This document shows positions 46,831 through 59,800 of a stretch of DNA of 64,000 nucleotides, piece after piece. The position numbers were made by a program, and so were the translations under genes. The notes under the pieces are model-generated. The model had not been told where the DNA came from, searched no databases, and saw nothing but the letters and a program-made list of their open reading frames with translations. How positions within the stretch are numbered: position 1 is the first letter of the stretch; every line of letters begins with the position of its first letter. This DNA is from Mangifera indica (lineage: Eukaryota > Streptophyta > Magnoliopsida > Sapindales > Anacardiaceae), in assembly GCF_011075055.1 (NCBI RefSeq), contig NW_025401097.1, positions 248,001 to 312,000 of the forward strand, read 5' to 3'.

Positions 46831-49800
46831 TGATTGACCATATCTTTTCCCAAGGCAATTAAATTAGTAGGCTTTAACATTAACTCTAATTTCTCTTATC
46901 CTGGTCATATCAAACCATTTAACAATATCTTCATGCCACTTGTATTGAGCATAACTTGCAAGGAATGAAGGTCACATCTCAAGATTTGGCTCTAATTTTT
47001 CTAATTGCCTTTTTTGATTCGTCTTAAAACCATAATCAAGAGAATAGTTCATTTCAAAGGTAGAAACCATGGTATTCCTCGAAACATGATTTCTTGTTTT
47101 ATTAGACATCTCACAATAATAATTAATTCATCTATTTTCATCATTCATTCTAAGAAATTCATTCACAACATGAATAATATCTAGGAAGCTTATTTGCAAG
47201 ATATGATTTTGAACAATCCTTCGAAAATTAAAATAACCCACTAAGAGCAAAGAAGTAAACTCAATTCATAAAAAATACCCCAATCTATTTAATTGGTCAT
47301 ACTTAGAAATCTAACTCATGGACCACTCCTTCTAAGATGGAATTGTAGGAAATCATGTCTTTGTTGGTCTTTAGAATAGTAGGATGGTGTTTAAGAAGGC
47401 ATGTGGCAACAACTCAATGAGTTACTTAGGACTTTATTTTGGTGTAATTGATGAATTTTGCTTTCTTTGAAAAGCCATAAGGGTTGAAAAAGAAAAATGA
47501 TAGGATGAAATGATGTCATTCTGATATTTATAAATTACTGTTTTGCATTATTTTCAACAAGGATAGAGTTGTTACTTTTGTGATAATTTTCAAAGAAGAT
47601 TATCAAAAGAATAAGACTATGGAATGGAATACAAGAGAAGGTGGGAAAGGTATATAGTATGCACGATAGATTTGTGGTGTGGGTTTCTTGTGAATGAGTT
47701 TGGTGTGATAAATTGTTTAAATAATGTTTGGATAGTTGGTTGATTTAGCAAAACTTGCTATGTTTGAGTTGCTTTGGGGAAGAAGAACTTGATCAAGAAT
47801 TTTTAAAGAAGTTAGGTTGGGTTAATTTGGTTTGAATTGTAGTGGTTAGGATGATTGGGTTGGGTCAGATTAAAGAGATCGATAAGGCTAGAGCTAATTA
47901 AATAGTTGTGGAGTAATGGCTTGTATGTGGTTAGGATAGTCCAAGTTATATATGGGCTAGAATGAAGAGCCATTGTTGGGCTTTGTAATTAATTTTGTGT
48001 AGGGTGCGTTAGTTGGTGATTGATTGAATGCATTAGATGGCTTGGGCCTAAGTGGTGATCGATTGGGTTTGGGAGAAAAATGAAGCAAAATGATATGGGG
48101 TGGATAGGTGCAAAACATATTGACCTAGGAGACATCCCTTTCATCTTAAAATCTTCATCCATCTAAACTTCTCCTGTAACTTTCAATAGCTCCAACCTTT
48201 GATGAGTTGCATTTCGTCGATCTTTCACCTTATTCACTTTCTTTTCCATTTTCTTTAATGTCGACTTCATCCCTATTTCTTTTATACGTTGTCTTTCTTG
48301 AAAAAGTGTCCATATCTTTTTCGCTGATGTCATGTCTAATAATATCCATATCATCATTAAATTACCATTGGGTAGAAAAAATGATAGGCTATTAGAATCC
48401 CAGACACTATGTTACATGCCCATAAAAGGACTTTCAGAACATATGACTTTTGAAAGAGAAATCACCTTTGAGTAGATATATTTTTTAGACCACTATTCAT
48501 CCTTTATTTAATAGCATGTCAATTGAGTAAGCCCAAGCACCTTTGGGTGTATTGAGTTCTTCACAATCAGTGTATTTCCAAAATTAATTTAAGTATTAAA
48601 AACCAAAGAATGTATCATCATTGAAGGGAAAATTTTGTATGTCTCAATAATGTACCACTTTAGTGATTAATATCATGAAACTCATAAAATATTCCAATGA
48701 TACCAAATACTATTATTTTAATTAAGATTTCATGAGACACGATATTTTATGTCTCTAATAGTCCTCCTTAAAACTATTGCATTTAACCAAGTAAATAATA
48801 ATTTTGACCTAATTTGGTAATTTAACCACATATGACAAAGTTGATATTTTAATTTACCGATACTTTATGCCACAATATTAACCGAAAATTCAATTCACCT
48901 TCAAATGGAGACTTGCAAGGTGTCTAATATCTCTTTATATGTTATCACAAGCTATTTACATGCTACCATAAGTCTTTCATGCACGTTGTGGATTGTTGCT
49001 TGTCTTTCACTAGTTCTAAAGTGCATCCTTAAACCTTTAATGTGATCTCACTTATTGTCACATGTCTTTAGTGTTCTTCATATGCAACCTTAGGCTTTTA
49101 CACACTCTAACATGCTTAAATAACCTTTACGCCCTCATATGCACCATATAATCCCTTTTCATGTGCACTTGCGTAGCCCAAAAAAATTTTAAAACCTTAT
49201 TACATGCTCTCACACATTGGTATGACCAAAAATCCTTAATACATGCATACACACAACCATGAACAGATTACACACTATCTACATGATACTTGCACCCACC
49301 ATAAGCTTACATGCATCTCCAAGGACAACTAAAGCATCGAAATAACTATTTCAAACACTAAATACATCATCAAAAATGTCTCTACACATTTTCACAAGCT
49401 AGGGGGTGGCTTGCACACATGGCAGATCCTTCCTATGCACTAACCAAAAACTTTCTTTTTATCTCATGTGTTTTCATGCTCTTACACGTATATGCACATG
49501 CTTCTACCACCTTTCCATATGCCTATAACCATGCGTATCTCTATCTGGGTTAGGTTTTTTCAATGGATCAGGTTAGTTTTTTATAGGTTAAATTGATCTG
49601 GTTTGACCAAGCATATGTTTGACTTATGAGTTATTTTAACCAATTTTCTTTGAAGGCCAACTTTTTAGGTATTCTTAACCTAATTATGACCCCTGATTTG
49701 ATAAAACCCTAGACTACTATTTCTTTATTGTCGACATTGATTTCACTCTATTTTAGCAACAATCTATGATCTTGGACGACAAGGAAGCTTCAGACCATGT

Positions 49801-50256
49801 CATTGTTGGCTCCAATAGCGTCTCAAACTCCAAATATGATTAAAAGACGAAGCAAGAAGTCAAATGTTCTGGTTCGATTGGTCTTTGTATCCTGATTTCG
49901 TTCACGGATGGGAGGTTTCATCTAATGAAGAGGTGGCATAAGATAAGGCTCACCCGCCACCGACTTATTTGCCCCTATTATGTCGCTGATTGCTACAGTA
50001 TTTTACCATATCCAATTTAAACCTAATTTTAAAATTGAATTAAACCTAAATTCAAAAGAACCCTAATTTTGAAATTTTAAACTTTAAAAGGAATTCAACT
50101 AAACCTTACTGTTGAAATTCAATTAAACACAATTTGAAAATTTCATTCCTTAATTCTGAAATTGAAAAACCCTAATTCAGAATGGGGAAAAAAAAACTTA
50201 TTACAACTTCAAAAGTTCAGATTTTACAACCTAATGCATATGGCTCTAATATCACA
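46831..50256. other. Degraded retrotransposon leader/gag-like sequence, unresolved
   Basis: I find no conserved domain. A minus-strand frame at 48163-48357 is Lys/Glu-rich and could form a coiled coil (MKSTLKKMEKKVNKVKDRRN), a trait of gypsy gag N-termini, but the support is weak. The part from about 48400 to 50256 lies just inside the primer-site side of the Copia LTR at 50257-50739, so it is plausibly that element's decayed leader. Confidence 0.3.
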
Positions 50257-50739
50257 TGGAAGGCTTAATACACATGAACAAATAAATAAAATCATGCAAT
50301 CCTAAACTACATCATCTACACATACATTATAAAATACATAATTAAACTTTAGGGTTTTAGAAATACCTAGATCGTCATTCAAATTAAATCCATAAAACAT
50401 TTGAAATTATCTATCGAGATCACCTTTCGATATGACTTAGTCCTCTACTTTGTAAATCTCCTTGAAAATAGTTTTGAATGAGTAAACTATACTGCATTAG
50501 GTTTTGGAGTAGATACCTAACAAATATATACTAGGTTAATTGATCCCCCCATTAAGATTTAATAAACCTTATGATCCACACTTATACTGTCCACCTATAT
50601 TATAACCTTTAAGTGTATCAGGTTTATCTTTATTGATCATTTAAGCTCATTTGTAAACTGTCATTAGACTATTCAATTATCTGATTTTATTAAACCAAAT
50701 TCATAATTAATATTAGCACACATCAAAAAATTTCTAACA
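50257..50739 (-). repeat. Probable Copia 5' LTR (minus strand), rest of element decayed
   Basis: On the minus strand it begins TGTTAGAAATTTTTTGATG at 50739 and ends GCCTTCCA at 50257. It is followed by TGTGATATTAGAGCCATATG, a degenerate form of the Met-tRNA primer site and adjoining bases typical of Copia elements. I could not find a matching 3' LTR at lower coordinates. The strand and both ends are inferred. Confidence 0.5.
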
Positions 50740-51157
50740 AGTTATATTTATCTTAAACTAGTGTTGCTTTTATAGTGCAACTATGATAATTTGACAAAGG
50801 AGAAAGCAGCTCAACTTTTGAAGTTGATGAATCCTTATAGAATTGGTTTGGAATACACTAAATCTGTAAATTTTAAGAATTTGAAGAGGTCATTTTGAGG
50901 GTTCCTATAAATTTTTTGTTTGATTTTATTTATTCTTTTGTAATAATGTTGATTATAATTCTTTTCATAAAGGGAGAACAAAAATTAGGTTTTCGCAAGC
51001 TTAGGCAAACTTGCGAACAAAAATAATATTGCCGAGAACAAGTTCATTTTCTATGGATTTAGTTTCTCTGCCACTTTACACACTGTGGACTACTTAAGCC
51101 CCACTCACGTAAACGCAATCGCCAACACCATCGCCACATCAAACACTCCAAATAATG
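50740..51157. other. Short host stretch before the hAT
   Basis: Bases 51090-51157 may be the continuation of the open frame at 56640-56860 interrupted by the hAT. Otherwise nothing is recognised; a small frame around 50790-50900 (AAQLLKLMNPYRIGLEYTKS) is unassigned. Confidence 0.3.
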
Positions 51158-51779
51158 AAAACTCTTAGGGATGGCAATTTGGACCCAATTTTAGGGGCCC
51201 CGACCCTCCCCGACCCTAACGGGGAAGGGATTCTCCGATAAAAACGGGGAAAGGGGCGGGGATACATATGTCCCCGCCCCGCCCCTCCCCTCCTTTCCAC
51301 TCCCCGCCTTGCCTTGCCTTGCCCCTTCTCTCCCCACCCCCTAAATCTATTATATTAATATAATTATTTTTGAACTATTAAATTCTATAAACTTTTACAT
51401 TATGATTTATTAAAACTATAACTTTAATTTGACTAATTTTTAAATTATCAATTATCAGTTTTTACTAATTTCTGAACTATTAATCTAATATATTAAAAAA
51501 ACTCCAGAGTCTCATTATCATAAAATGCAAATGCACCAAATTAATTATATTTCAACTTCAAAACTTAGTAGCCAATCCACTAGGTTTTACAAAAAAAAAA
51601 ATTATAAACTTGATAAAATCAATTGAAGTAAATGAAAAGTGTTAAATTTAATGTTATTACAAAATTACCCTAAATCACATACATATTTACTAAAAATTAT
51701 AACCTTAATAATTTTTATTACAAAATTGCCACCCATCTTTTAACCCTAAATCTAAATCTTCTTTTCCTTCCATTTTTCA

Positions 51780-52000
51780 CTCCACAGCCGCACACTCCCT
51801 CTCCCAGCCAAAGCTTCTTTGTCTTGTAGTTGGAGGTAAGCTTCTTCCTTCCATCTTTTAATTCTTCTTCGTTTATCCATATGTAAATTAAAGTATTTTT
51901 CTGCTTGTCAGGTTTGTCTTCATATTAAAATAGTAAAGCTCTCTGTAAAGTTCTTGCAGGTATTCTTTTTGTTCATATACCTACACATACACAAACATGA
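51780..52000 (+). promoter_or_regulatory. Probable 5' untranslated exon of the hAT transposase
   Basis: This is a pyrimidine-rich, GC-richer stretch (CCACAGCCGCACACTCCC, CTCTCCCAGCC) that ends in TTGGAGGTAAGC, a strong donor site, at about 51835. Plant hAT genes often have an untranslated first exon near the left end. A short purine/pyrimidine-biased stretch continues to 52000. No promoter element can be assigned with certainty. Confidence 0.4.
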
Positions 52001-52299
52001 CACATGCACACACACATCAGTACACACCATTTAGGTGTCTTCACTAAAGCACTGCCTTTTCATTATGTTGAGCTTGAGTTCATTCATTTTCTTTTTCCAA
52101 GAACATGCTATTGGAATTTGTACTGTGATGAATTCTCAAATTATAATTGGAATTTGTACCAAGAACATGCTCTCAATAACGACAATTAAGAAGTTGATTA
52201 ACAAATTACTCACAGGCTTGGGTTGTAGAGGTGTGAAACTTAGTTTGCTGTTTCATTTTTCATATTCATATTTTGTATACAGATTTGTGAATTTTGTTT

Positions 52300-53220
52300 A
52301 AACATAGAATAACCAAACATAGAATAAACCAAAAAAGCTACACTTTGTAATCAAATATTATTCCCCCAATCCAATCCATTCACTTAATTGAGAAGAAACC
52401 AATTTGGGACAAGTTGAATTGATTCGATTCAATATGACTTAAATTTATTTAATTTAAATTCAAGTTAAAAGATTTGATTTATTTTTTAAATTAAGCCGAA
52501 ATCAAGTTAGAATGTATTCGACATGTTTTAACTCAAGTTTAGTTTGAGTTTATGATTCAAATTTAGAATTTGATTTGTCTCAAATTTATAGTTCGAATCT
52601 ATAATTTAAATTTATGATTTAGTTTGATTTATATTTATAATTAAAAATAATATTTTTACCTATCATTTAATTAAAATAGTATCATTCTATTAAATTACTA
52701 ATCCAAATAATGAACAAATTCAAACTATTGAATCGTAAATTTCTTTTTATTTAAATCAAACTTACACTGAAAGCTATTCAGACTCGTTCTATTCACACCA
52801 TTTTTTATAGATGTCCTTGTTCACACTGAAAGCTTGGTTATTGGTGTGAGGTTTATTGGTTATTCACACCTAATAGGTTTGCAATAATTCAAATATTCAA
52901 TTATTCACACTGAAAGCTTGGTTTATACAAACTATTGCATATTTTGTATACAGATTTATAAACATATTGAGAGGTAAGTGATAAAAAACATAGAAAAATG
53001 TTAACCAACAAGAATAGAGTCAAGCTACAAGCAGATAAACAAGGGCCAAATTTTATTCTAGTTGTATCTTTGATTTTGTGTATTCAGTACGGCTGAAATG
53101 TGACTTGTGTTATAATTATTCTTATTTAAGTGCTTGTATTTGACCCAAATTTTTTGAACTTAGTTTTAGTATAAGTAAAGTTTATTGATTGTGATTCACA
53201 TTATGGGTTTTAATATTTAT
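52300..53220. other. AT-rich non-coding interior of the hAT
   Basis: This is probable 5' intron sequence of the transposase gene. The phrase CACACTGAAAGCTTGGTT recurs at about 52820 and 52910. I find no coding sequence. Confidence 0.4.
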
Positions 53221-53265
53221 GTTCTATATTAACTTGTATTCTAAATTTTGGATTATTTGATAGGA

Positions 53266-55441
53266 ATGTCTGCTAAAAACTCTTTGGTTAATAAAAGAAA
53301 AAACATTGAAGATGTTAACATGCAAAATTCTCAATCCTTTAAAAAAGTAACATCTTCTGAAAGTGCTCTTCATACTGCAACTCCAGTAGGAAGTAATCAA
53401 ATGCAATTGCCCGTTGACGAAATTAATAAATCAAGTCAGGAGTTGGATAGTCCTTGTTCAAGCCCTCTGCAAAATGCACCTGACAACTCTCTTGTTACTG
53501 ATCCTACTGGAAGGTGTAAATCAATTGTATGGCAACATTTCAAGAAAGTAAAGGTTGATGGAAAAGACAAGGCGGAGTGTAACTATTGCCACAAACAATT
53601 GGTTAGTGGGGGAAAATGGCACTAGACATTTACATGATCATCATAAAATTTGTCCAAAGAGAAAATATCATGATGTATCACAAAAGTTGCTTGTGGCATC
53701 CTATGAAGAGAATAATAAGTTGACATTATCCACTTATCAATTTAATTAAGAGGCAGGTAGAAAAGACCTTGCAAATATGATTATACTGAATGAATATCCT
53801 TTAAGCATAGTAGATCATTGTGGGTTTAGGACATTTTGTAACACCATTCAACCTTTGTTCAAGATGGTCTCTAGAAACACCATTAAGAAGGATATAATGA
53901 ACATTTATGATGTTGAAAAGGGCAAGACAATGAAATTGTTAAACAAAAATTTAGGGAGAATTGCAATCACTTGTGATTTGTAGATTGCAAACAACCAAAA
54001 CAAATGGTACATGACTATTACAACCCACTTTATCGATAACAAATGGGAGTTACAAAATAGACTTATAAGGTAATTTTTTTTTATGTTTAATGTCTTTTAA
54101 TATATTTTGTTAATACATACAAACATATATACATATATGTATTTAGTAAACAATTTTTTATTTGAATTGTAAGTTTGTTTATGTTCCTGCCCCACATACA
54201 AAAGATGTGATTTATAAGGTATTGGTCAATTGCTTTTATGAGTGGAATATTGATAGAAAGTTGTCCACATTAACTATGGACAATTGTTCCACTAATGATG
54301 CAATTATTGATGATATCTTGAATAAATTGCCACGTTCATCGCTTATGCTTTATGGTTCATTGTTTCACATGCGTTGTTGTGCTCACATTCTCAATTTAAT
54401 TGTTAAAGATGGTTTGTCTGTAATTAGTGATGAAATTGCAAAGATTCGAGAGAGTGTTTCCTTTTGGAGAGCATCACCTAAAAGGGAGCAAAAATTTGAT
54501 GAAGCAGTCAATCAGTTGGGCATTCAAAGTACAAAGAAGTTGTCTCTTGATTGCAAGACTCGTTGAAACTCAACTTATCTTATGCTTGATACTGCTTTGA
54601 TTTACAAAGAAGTTTTTTGTCGGTTAAAGCTTCATGAGCCACAATATAAATGTTTACCAATGGAGGAAGACTGGGACTTGACACAAGATATTTGTGGAAA
54701 ATTGGAAATATTTTACAATGTCACTTTACTATTCTCTGGTACTAAATTTCCGACTGCAAATGAATATTTCCCTAAAATTTGTCAAATCAAAATTCATTTG
54801 ATAAAATGGCTTATGGGTGAGAATGTCATGATAAAGAAGATGGCTGCACAAATGATTGAAAAATTTAACAAGTATTGGAGTGTGATTCATAGTGTTATGG
54901 GGGTGGCCATTGTTTTAGACCCTAGATTCAAAATGAAATCGTTAGATTATTTCTTTCCTTTGATATATGGAGATGATGACAAAGATGAAATAATTAGAAT
55001 TCAATAGTATTGCCATGATTTGCTTTATGAATATCAATCGGAGCATGGAAGTAGTACAAGTCAAACTTTGTTTGCTTCATCTTCTTCTCAATCTAGTTTT
55101 TGTGGTGATGAAGAGTATCTAGCAGATTTTGATATGTTTATTGAACAAAAATCAAGTAATATCTTGAGAAAGTCAGAACTAAAATGTTATTTAGAGGAGC
55201 AACTTCTACCTAGGAGTCCAGACTTTGATATATTGACTTGGTGGAAGTTAAATGGGCCTAAATATCCAACCTCGCAGAGGATTGCTTAAGATATTCTTGC
55301 TATTCCAGTCTCTACTGTTGCTTTTGAGTTTGCTTTTAGCACTGCTGGAAAGGTTATAAGTCCACATCGTAATAGACTTCATTCAGGTACATTGGAGGCA
55401 TTGATGTATTCTCAAAATTGGTTATGGGCTGACCTAAAAGG
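53266..55441 (+). pseudogene. hAT transposase pseudogene (BED finger, hAT dimerisation domain)
   Basis: The start is at MSAKNSLVNKRK (53266). The BED-type zinc finger at about 53525-53670 (SIVWQHFKKVKVDGKDKAEC, NYCHKQL, HLHDHHKICPKRK) crosses a frameshift near 53615. The catalytic core follows from 53777 (FVYVPAPHTKDV, TMDNCSTNDAIID, FHMRCCAHILNLIV) with an intron at about 54070-54175. The DUF4413-like segment spans about 54720-54960 (VMGVAIVLDPRFKMKSLDYF). The C-terminal hAT dimerisation region is at 55170-55440 (ILTWWKLN, YPTSQRIA, STVAFEFAFSTAGKVISPHR). In-frame stops follow TCDL, CKTR, EIIRIQ and SQRIA. Confidence 0.9.
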
Positions 55442-55975
55442 TAATAAAATGAATTTTTATCAAATTTAATATAAAGTTAATAATTATTAGATTTTGTCTT
55501 TAATTTTTTTTTATTTTCTTGAAAGGTGAAGAGTCTTGTTCGACAATCTACAATGATAATGATTCAGAAGATAGTCAGTATTTTTCATTAATCTCTAAAA
55601 TATTGGTTTTTAAAATATTGCAAGAATTTATAACCTATTTTTTTACGTGTTGTAGTTGATAATTGATGACATGGATTGGAGTTTCACTGTCCAACCTTGA
55701 TGTTTGGCATGTAAGTGGATTTCGATTTTCTAGTATATTTTAATTAGTTTAATATTTTTAATTACAAATTCGTTAGTATTTCTTATATAAGCTGCTTTTA
55801 AATTAATTTTGCTTTTAAAATTGATTATTGCAGGTTAGTTTTTAAAATATTGCTTTGTATCAACATGAAGAATTAATGATGATATCAACAAGAAAAACTA
55901 CTAATGAAGAGATTGATTATTGCATATTGTTAGATTTTTCAGTTGTGACATGTATTTTTCTTGAAAACTTTTGCA

Positions 55976-56116
55976 GAAAAGTAGCAGATAGGCCAAGGGA
56001 TCCAGCTAAGTGGAGTGAGATTGCTGATGTTGTAGCAACATTGTCTATTCCAGTTATTGCTAATGGCGATGTCTTTGAGTACGATGATTTTCAACGCATT
56101 AAAAGTGCTATCGGTA
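55976..56116 (+). pseudogene. Captured exon of a DUS2-type tRNA-dihydrouridine synthase gene
   Basis: A single exon is bounded by TTTTGCAG (acceptor, just before 55977) and a GTAGAT donor near 56115. It encodes KVADRPRDPAKWSEIADVVA then TLSIPVIANGDVFEYDDFQR and IKSAI. This is the FMN-binding barrel segment typical of DUS2-like enzymes, with the conserved IPVIANGD strand-loop and the R-x-x-D-R-P-R-D-P motif; the enzymes reduce a D-loop uridine of tRNA. The reading is open, with no damage in the exon. It lies between the transposase 3' end and the right TIR of the hAT, on the same strand, so the transposon probably acquired it from the host gene. The rest of the gene is absent. Confidence 0.8.
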
Positions 56117-56639
56117 GATATTGTCTAATTGTTTTCTTATTTCTTCAAACTTCATAGTGTGATGGAATTGACAATGTCAATGTATGAAGCAATGATTTGG
56201 ACATTTAATTATACATATTTTATTTTACATTACAGGAAAATGTGTTTGAAAGATTTAAATATTTTCTATAAAAGGTGAAACATTATACAGAAGTTGTGAG
56301 ATCTCTTCGATATATTTTTGTTTAATTAATTTCATTCTAATAAAAAATGTACTCTTTTGTAGTTTCGTAAAATTTATTTATTGATTATTAGAATTATTAA
56401 TAATGCACAATTGAAGAGTGTATATTCATAAAATATTGAGAAATTAAAATTTATTGACTTGGGTATGGGGAGGGGATTTTTCCCCTTGGGGACGGGGAGG
56501 GGATGAGGAAGGGATTTTCCTTCGCGGGGAGGGGATGGGGATTCTTTGTTATCCCCGTAACGGGGAAGGGCCGGGGACGGGGATTGATATCCCCTCCCCG
56601 CCCCTCTCCGTTGCCATCCCTAAAAACTCTACATCAATA

Positions 56640-56870
56640 TCAAATTCCACAAATCCCGTCACTCCAAGTTGCTATGAGAACCAAAAACGCAAAGACTAGA
56701 AACTTTGCTAGAAACTCCTTAACCATAGGCCCCCTCTTTCTCTCAAGTATAGTGGCACCCATGCCCTTGAATTGCTTCTTTACTTGGGCCAATTTGTACA
56801 GACCAAAGTCCACAATCAGACTTGTCCCTTCCTTGGACTCCTGAACCTAATTGTCCACTATTCATGTCCC
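56640..56870 (-). pseudogene. Unrecognised open reading fragment cut by the hAT
   Basis: The minus strand reads SLIVDFGLYKLAQVKKQFKG, then MGATILERKRGPMVKEFLAK and a hydrophobic FLVFAFLVLIATW segment that could span a membrane. It is preceded by an acceptor-like TTAGGTTCAG near 56860. In a shifted frame the sequence continues GVTGFVEFDIDVEF up to the hAT insertion point and, with the transposon and one TSD removed, stays open as SLFGVFDVAMVLAIAFT to a stop near 51100. I do not recognise the protein. It could be a degraded host gene or chance. Confidence 0.3.
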
Positions 56871-56879
56871 TTCTATCGA

Positions 56880-59800
56880 GCATGGGGAAGCTTTGATGCA
56901 CTAAGTGGTGCTGAGTTTTGGTGGTTGAATTTATTTTGGTAGTGAGTTTTGTGTTTATAGACCTGAGTTTTGTATTTGAAAATGATTGTTTTCAAGTTTG
57001 TTGGGAGTGTTGCTGATACAAATTGTTTGGATTGAAAGAAAATAAGTTGAAATTTGTAGATTAGAACTCTCGACAGCTTAGTTCACTTTCCAGACGTGAA
57101 TTTAGACGCCTGTGAATACTTGCCATATGCCAAAAAATGTATCCACAAATGAGTTATAATATTGTTGGCCGTTGAAAGCAAGATGATATTTTACCCTAGC
57201 CATCATCGACTTTCCTTTCACGGTGTGAGCAAATGAGCAAGAAAAGTGTCATTTATGTAATTAACTGGTGAAACAGTGTTCTACGACCAAAAGTAGACAG
57301 TGAAAATGTATTTCACTCAATAACTTATTAAGCAAAATCCTTTTCCTAAAATACCCTTTAAATTTGATTTGATTTTATTTTTTTTAATGTTTTGAAATTC
57401 TAGAATACAAAATATTGAAAAGAGATAGATAAAAATTTGATTAGCCATATTATTTCAAAACTTGTAGACTAAAAAATTTAATTTGGTTTGTGTTAAAGTT
57501 CTTCTTATTCTTGCATCCAATTTTATTTGAAACTTGTTGTATGATATTTTGACATGTTAGGAAATCTAAAGCCAATCACCTTTCTATTATATTAGTATTA
57601 ATTTGTAACTTTTATCATATTTATATCAATAAAATGACATTTCTAATTTGTAACTTGTTGGCGATAGATTTGGGAATATTGCGTATGAAGAGTTCAAAAG
57701 TGAAGAATGTGATGAGTGAAAGGGGAAGATTTTGGACAATTTGGAATATGGGGCAGGAAAGGATAACCCACTGTTTATATTAGTTTAGGATTTGTTAAAC
57801 TATTATTAGTGCATTTGACTTGAACAGAAGCTTCCATACATACAGGCACATAATGAATATTTGACACCATGAATATATGACTCTAAGCTTATGCAAAAAA
57901 TTTGACCAGATCTCACGAGGGAACATGTTGCCAAGTTCAAGACAAAATAAAATTATAAATATACGTAAAAGATTTAACAAATGTTTAGAGACCAGTGGTT
58001 AGCTCATGTAGGTTTATACGAGTAGATATATACAAATAATTATTATTTAGGTGGCAAAAATATTAGAAAATAAGATGACAATTAATTTGTTGCTCAGCCA
58101 ATGAGATATGACAATTAGAAACATTTATAAGGAACAATAAAAAACAAGTTGGTGTTCTTATATTATCATTTAGATGACACTTTTGAATAAATGAAAAAAA
58201 AATACATAAAATGTATTTTTATGCAAACAGGTTTTTATAGGTCAATGGATACTTTCTAAAAATATCTTAGAAAAACAGATAATTTACCGACAGAAAGTGT
58301 CAATTAATTAATTAAAAGGATATTAATTGATAGAAATAAAATTTTTATAATTTTTATAATTAAAAGGATAATATCCTGTACTTGCAGGAAAAAAAAATCT
58401 ATGTTTGTCTTATGACGAAACCTTTTTAGATACTTTTGTTCAATTTTCTGACAGTTTATGCTCTTTCCATCAACAATAATTTGTATAAATTATTAATTAT
58501 TGTCTTTAAGTAGTCAATATTATTTGCTTGGATGCTTTTGTTCACCAATTTTCTGACAGTTTATGCTCTTTCCATCAACAAAATATATTTGTAAATTTCA
58601 TCATGTTTCTTCAAGAAAGATCAGACAAAAACAATTAATTATTAATCAAGCCTCAAGATTGACCGAGAAGTCTCCATTTATGTTACTCCCTAACCTCAGT
58701 TTGATCCTTCTGCAATTTCAAATGGGATTCTGTGGATACTAGGATTAAAAAAAAAAAGAAGAAGAAGAAAAACCCCATAAAAAATTTTGCGTCCTTAATA
58801 TTATTGAGGAGACAGCTAGTTAGAGGCAGTCCAATTTATTTTTTATTAAAGTAAAGTGGAATACGCAAAAGGTAATTGCAAAATCAGCCATTTGTCGAAG
58901 TTTTGTTTTGCGAGGGTTTTTATTATTTGATTTTAGGGTTTATATGTAGACTTTACTTAACTTAGAGGTTAGAAGAATTGAAAATTTTTGAGTTTAGCCA
59001 GCAAAATAGAGACATATTCAATTTAAAAAGCCTATAAGGATTTTAAAAATTCATCTTAAAATATTATACATTATTCTCGATTTGTCAAACTTAAGTAATC
59101 CTAAAATATCTATACTTACATACCAAAGGAGAAAAAATTTGATGCGAGAAATTTAAAGATAACTTGAATAATAAAACTTTTAAAGAGATGTGATTAATAC
59201 AATCTCGAAAACGTAAATAAAATCCAAAACAAACATTTGTTATTTTATTTGTTTTCATATTTTCTCCTCCTAAAAATATTAATATATGAATATATCAAAT
59301 TCGTTATAAAAAAATTAATTCTTTGACGTAAATTCAGGATTTTAATGGTCTAGAAATGGAACTTAAATTCTGTAAAATTTTTGGAGTGATGAAAAAGAAT
59401 CTAGGACAGACGGTGACGGTGAAGAGAACAGAAAAATTAAAGAGAAGAGCAAAGCGAAGCATATGTCCTTAGCTTTTGCAGTCTTTTTTAAAGTATGCAT
59501 CTCCATTGTTGAATAATTATCTTATTTTGAACTCTCAGGGGAAAAAATAAAAATACTCACGCAATAAAAATTTTGTCTAAGGGGCACCTCTATTCACCAA
59601 CCAATAAGAAAGTGACACGTCAACAAATGTGGTGTTTGGTTCTGGGTAAAAAAATATAACTATAATAATCCATCTTTTAATACTGTTATTATTTTGTTTA
59701 GTGTATCAATTAATAAAAAATTTAAACAATCTTCTATTATTAATTGTAATATGATATGCAATCTTGATTTTGATATATTCATATCTTTATTAATTTTTTA

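Larger units (their letters stand above)
51166..56622 (+). mobile_element. hAT DNA transposon, complete ends, inactivated
   Basis: It starts TAGGGATGGCAA at 51166 and ends TTGCCATCCCTA at 56622, a perfect 12-bp terminal inverted repeat. The 8-bp target duplication AAAACTCT lies at 51158-51165 and 56623-56630. The subterminal regions (51190-51345 and 56460-56610) are strikingly G/C-rich, with CCCCGCCCC and GGGGA runs on an AT-rich background. It carries a transposase pseudogene and one exon of a cellular gene. TIR length, TSD length and the BED/dimerisation domains all place it in the hAT superfamily. Confidence 0.95.
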
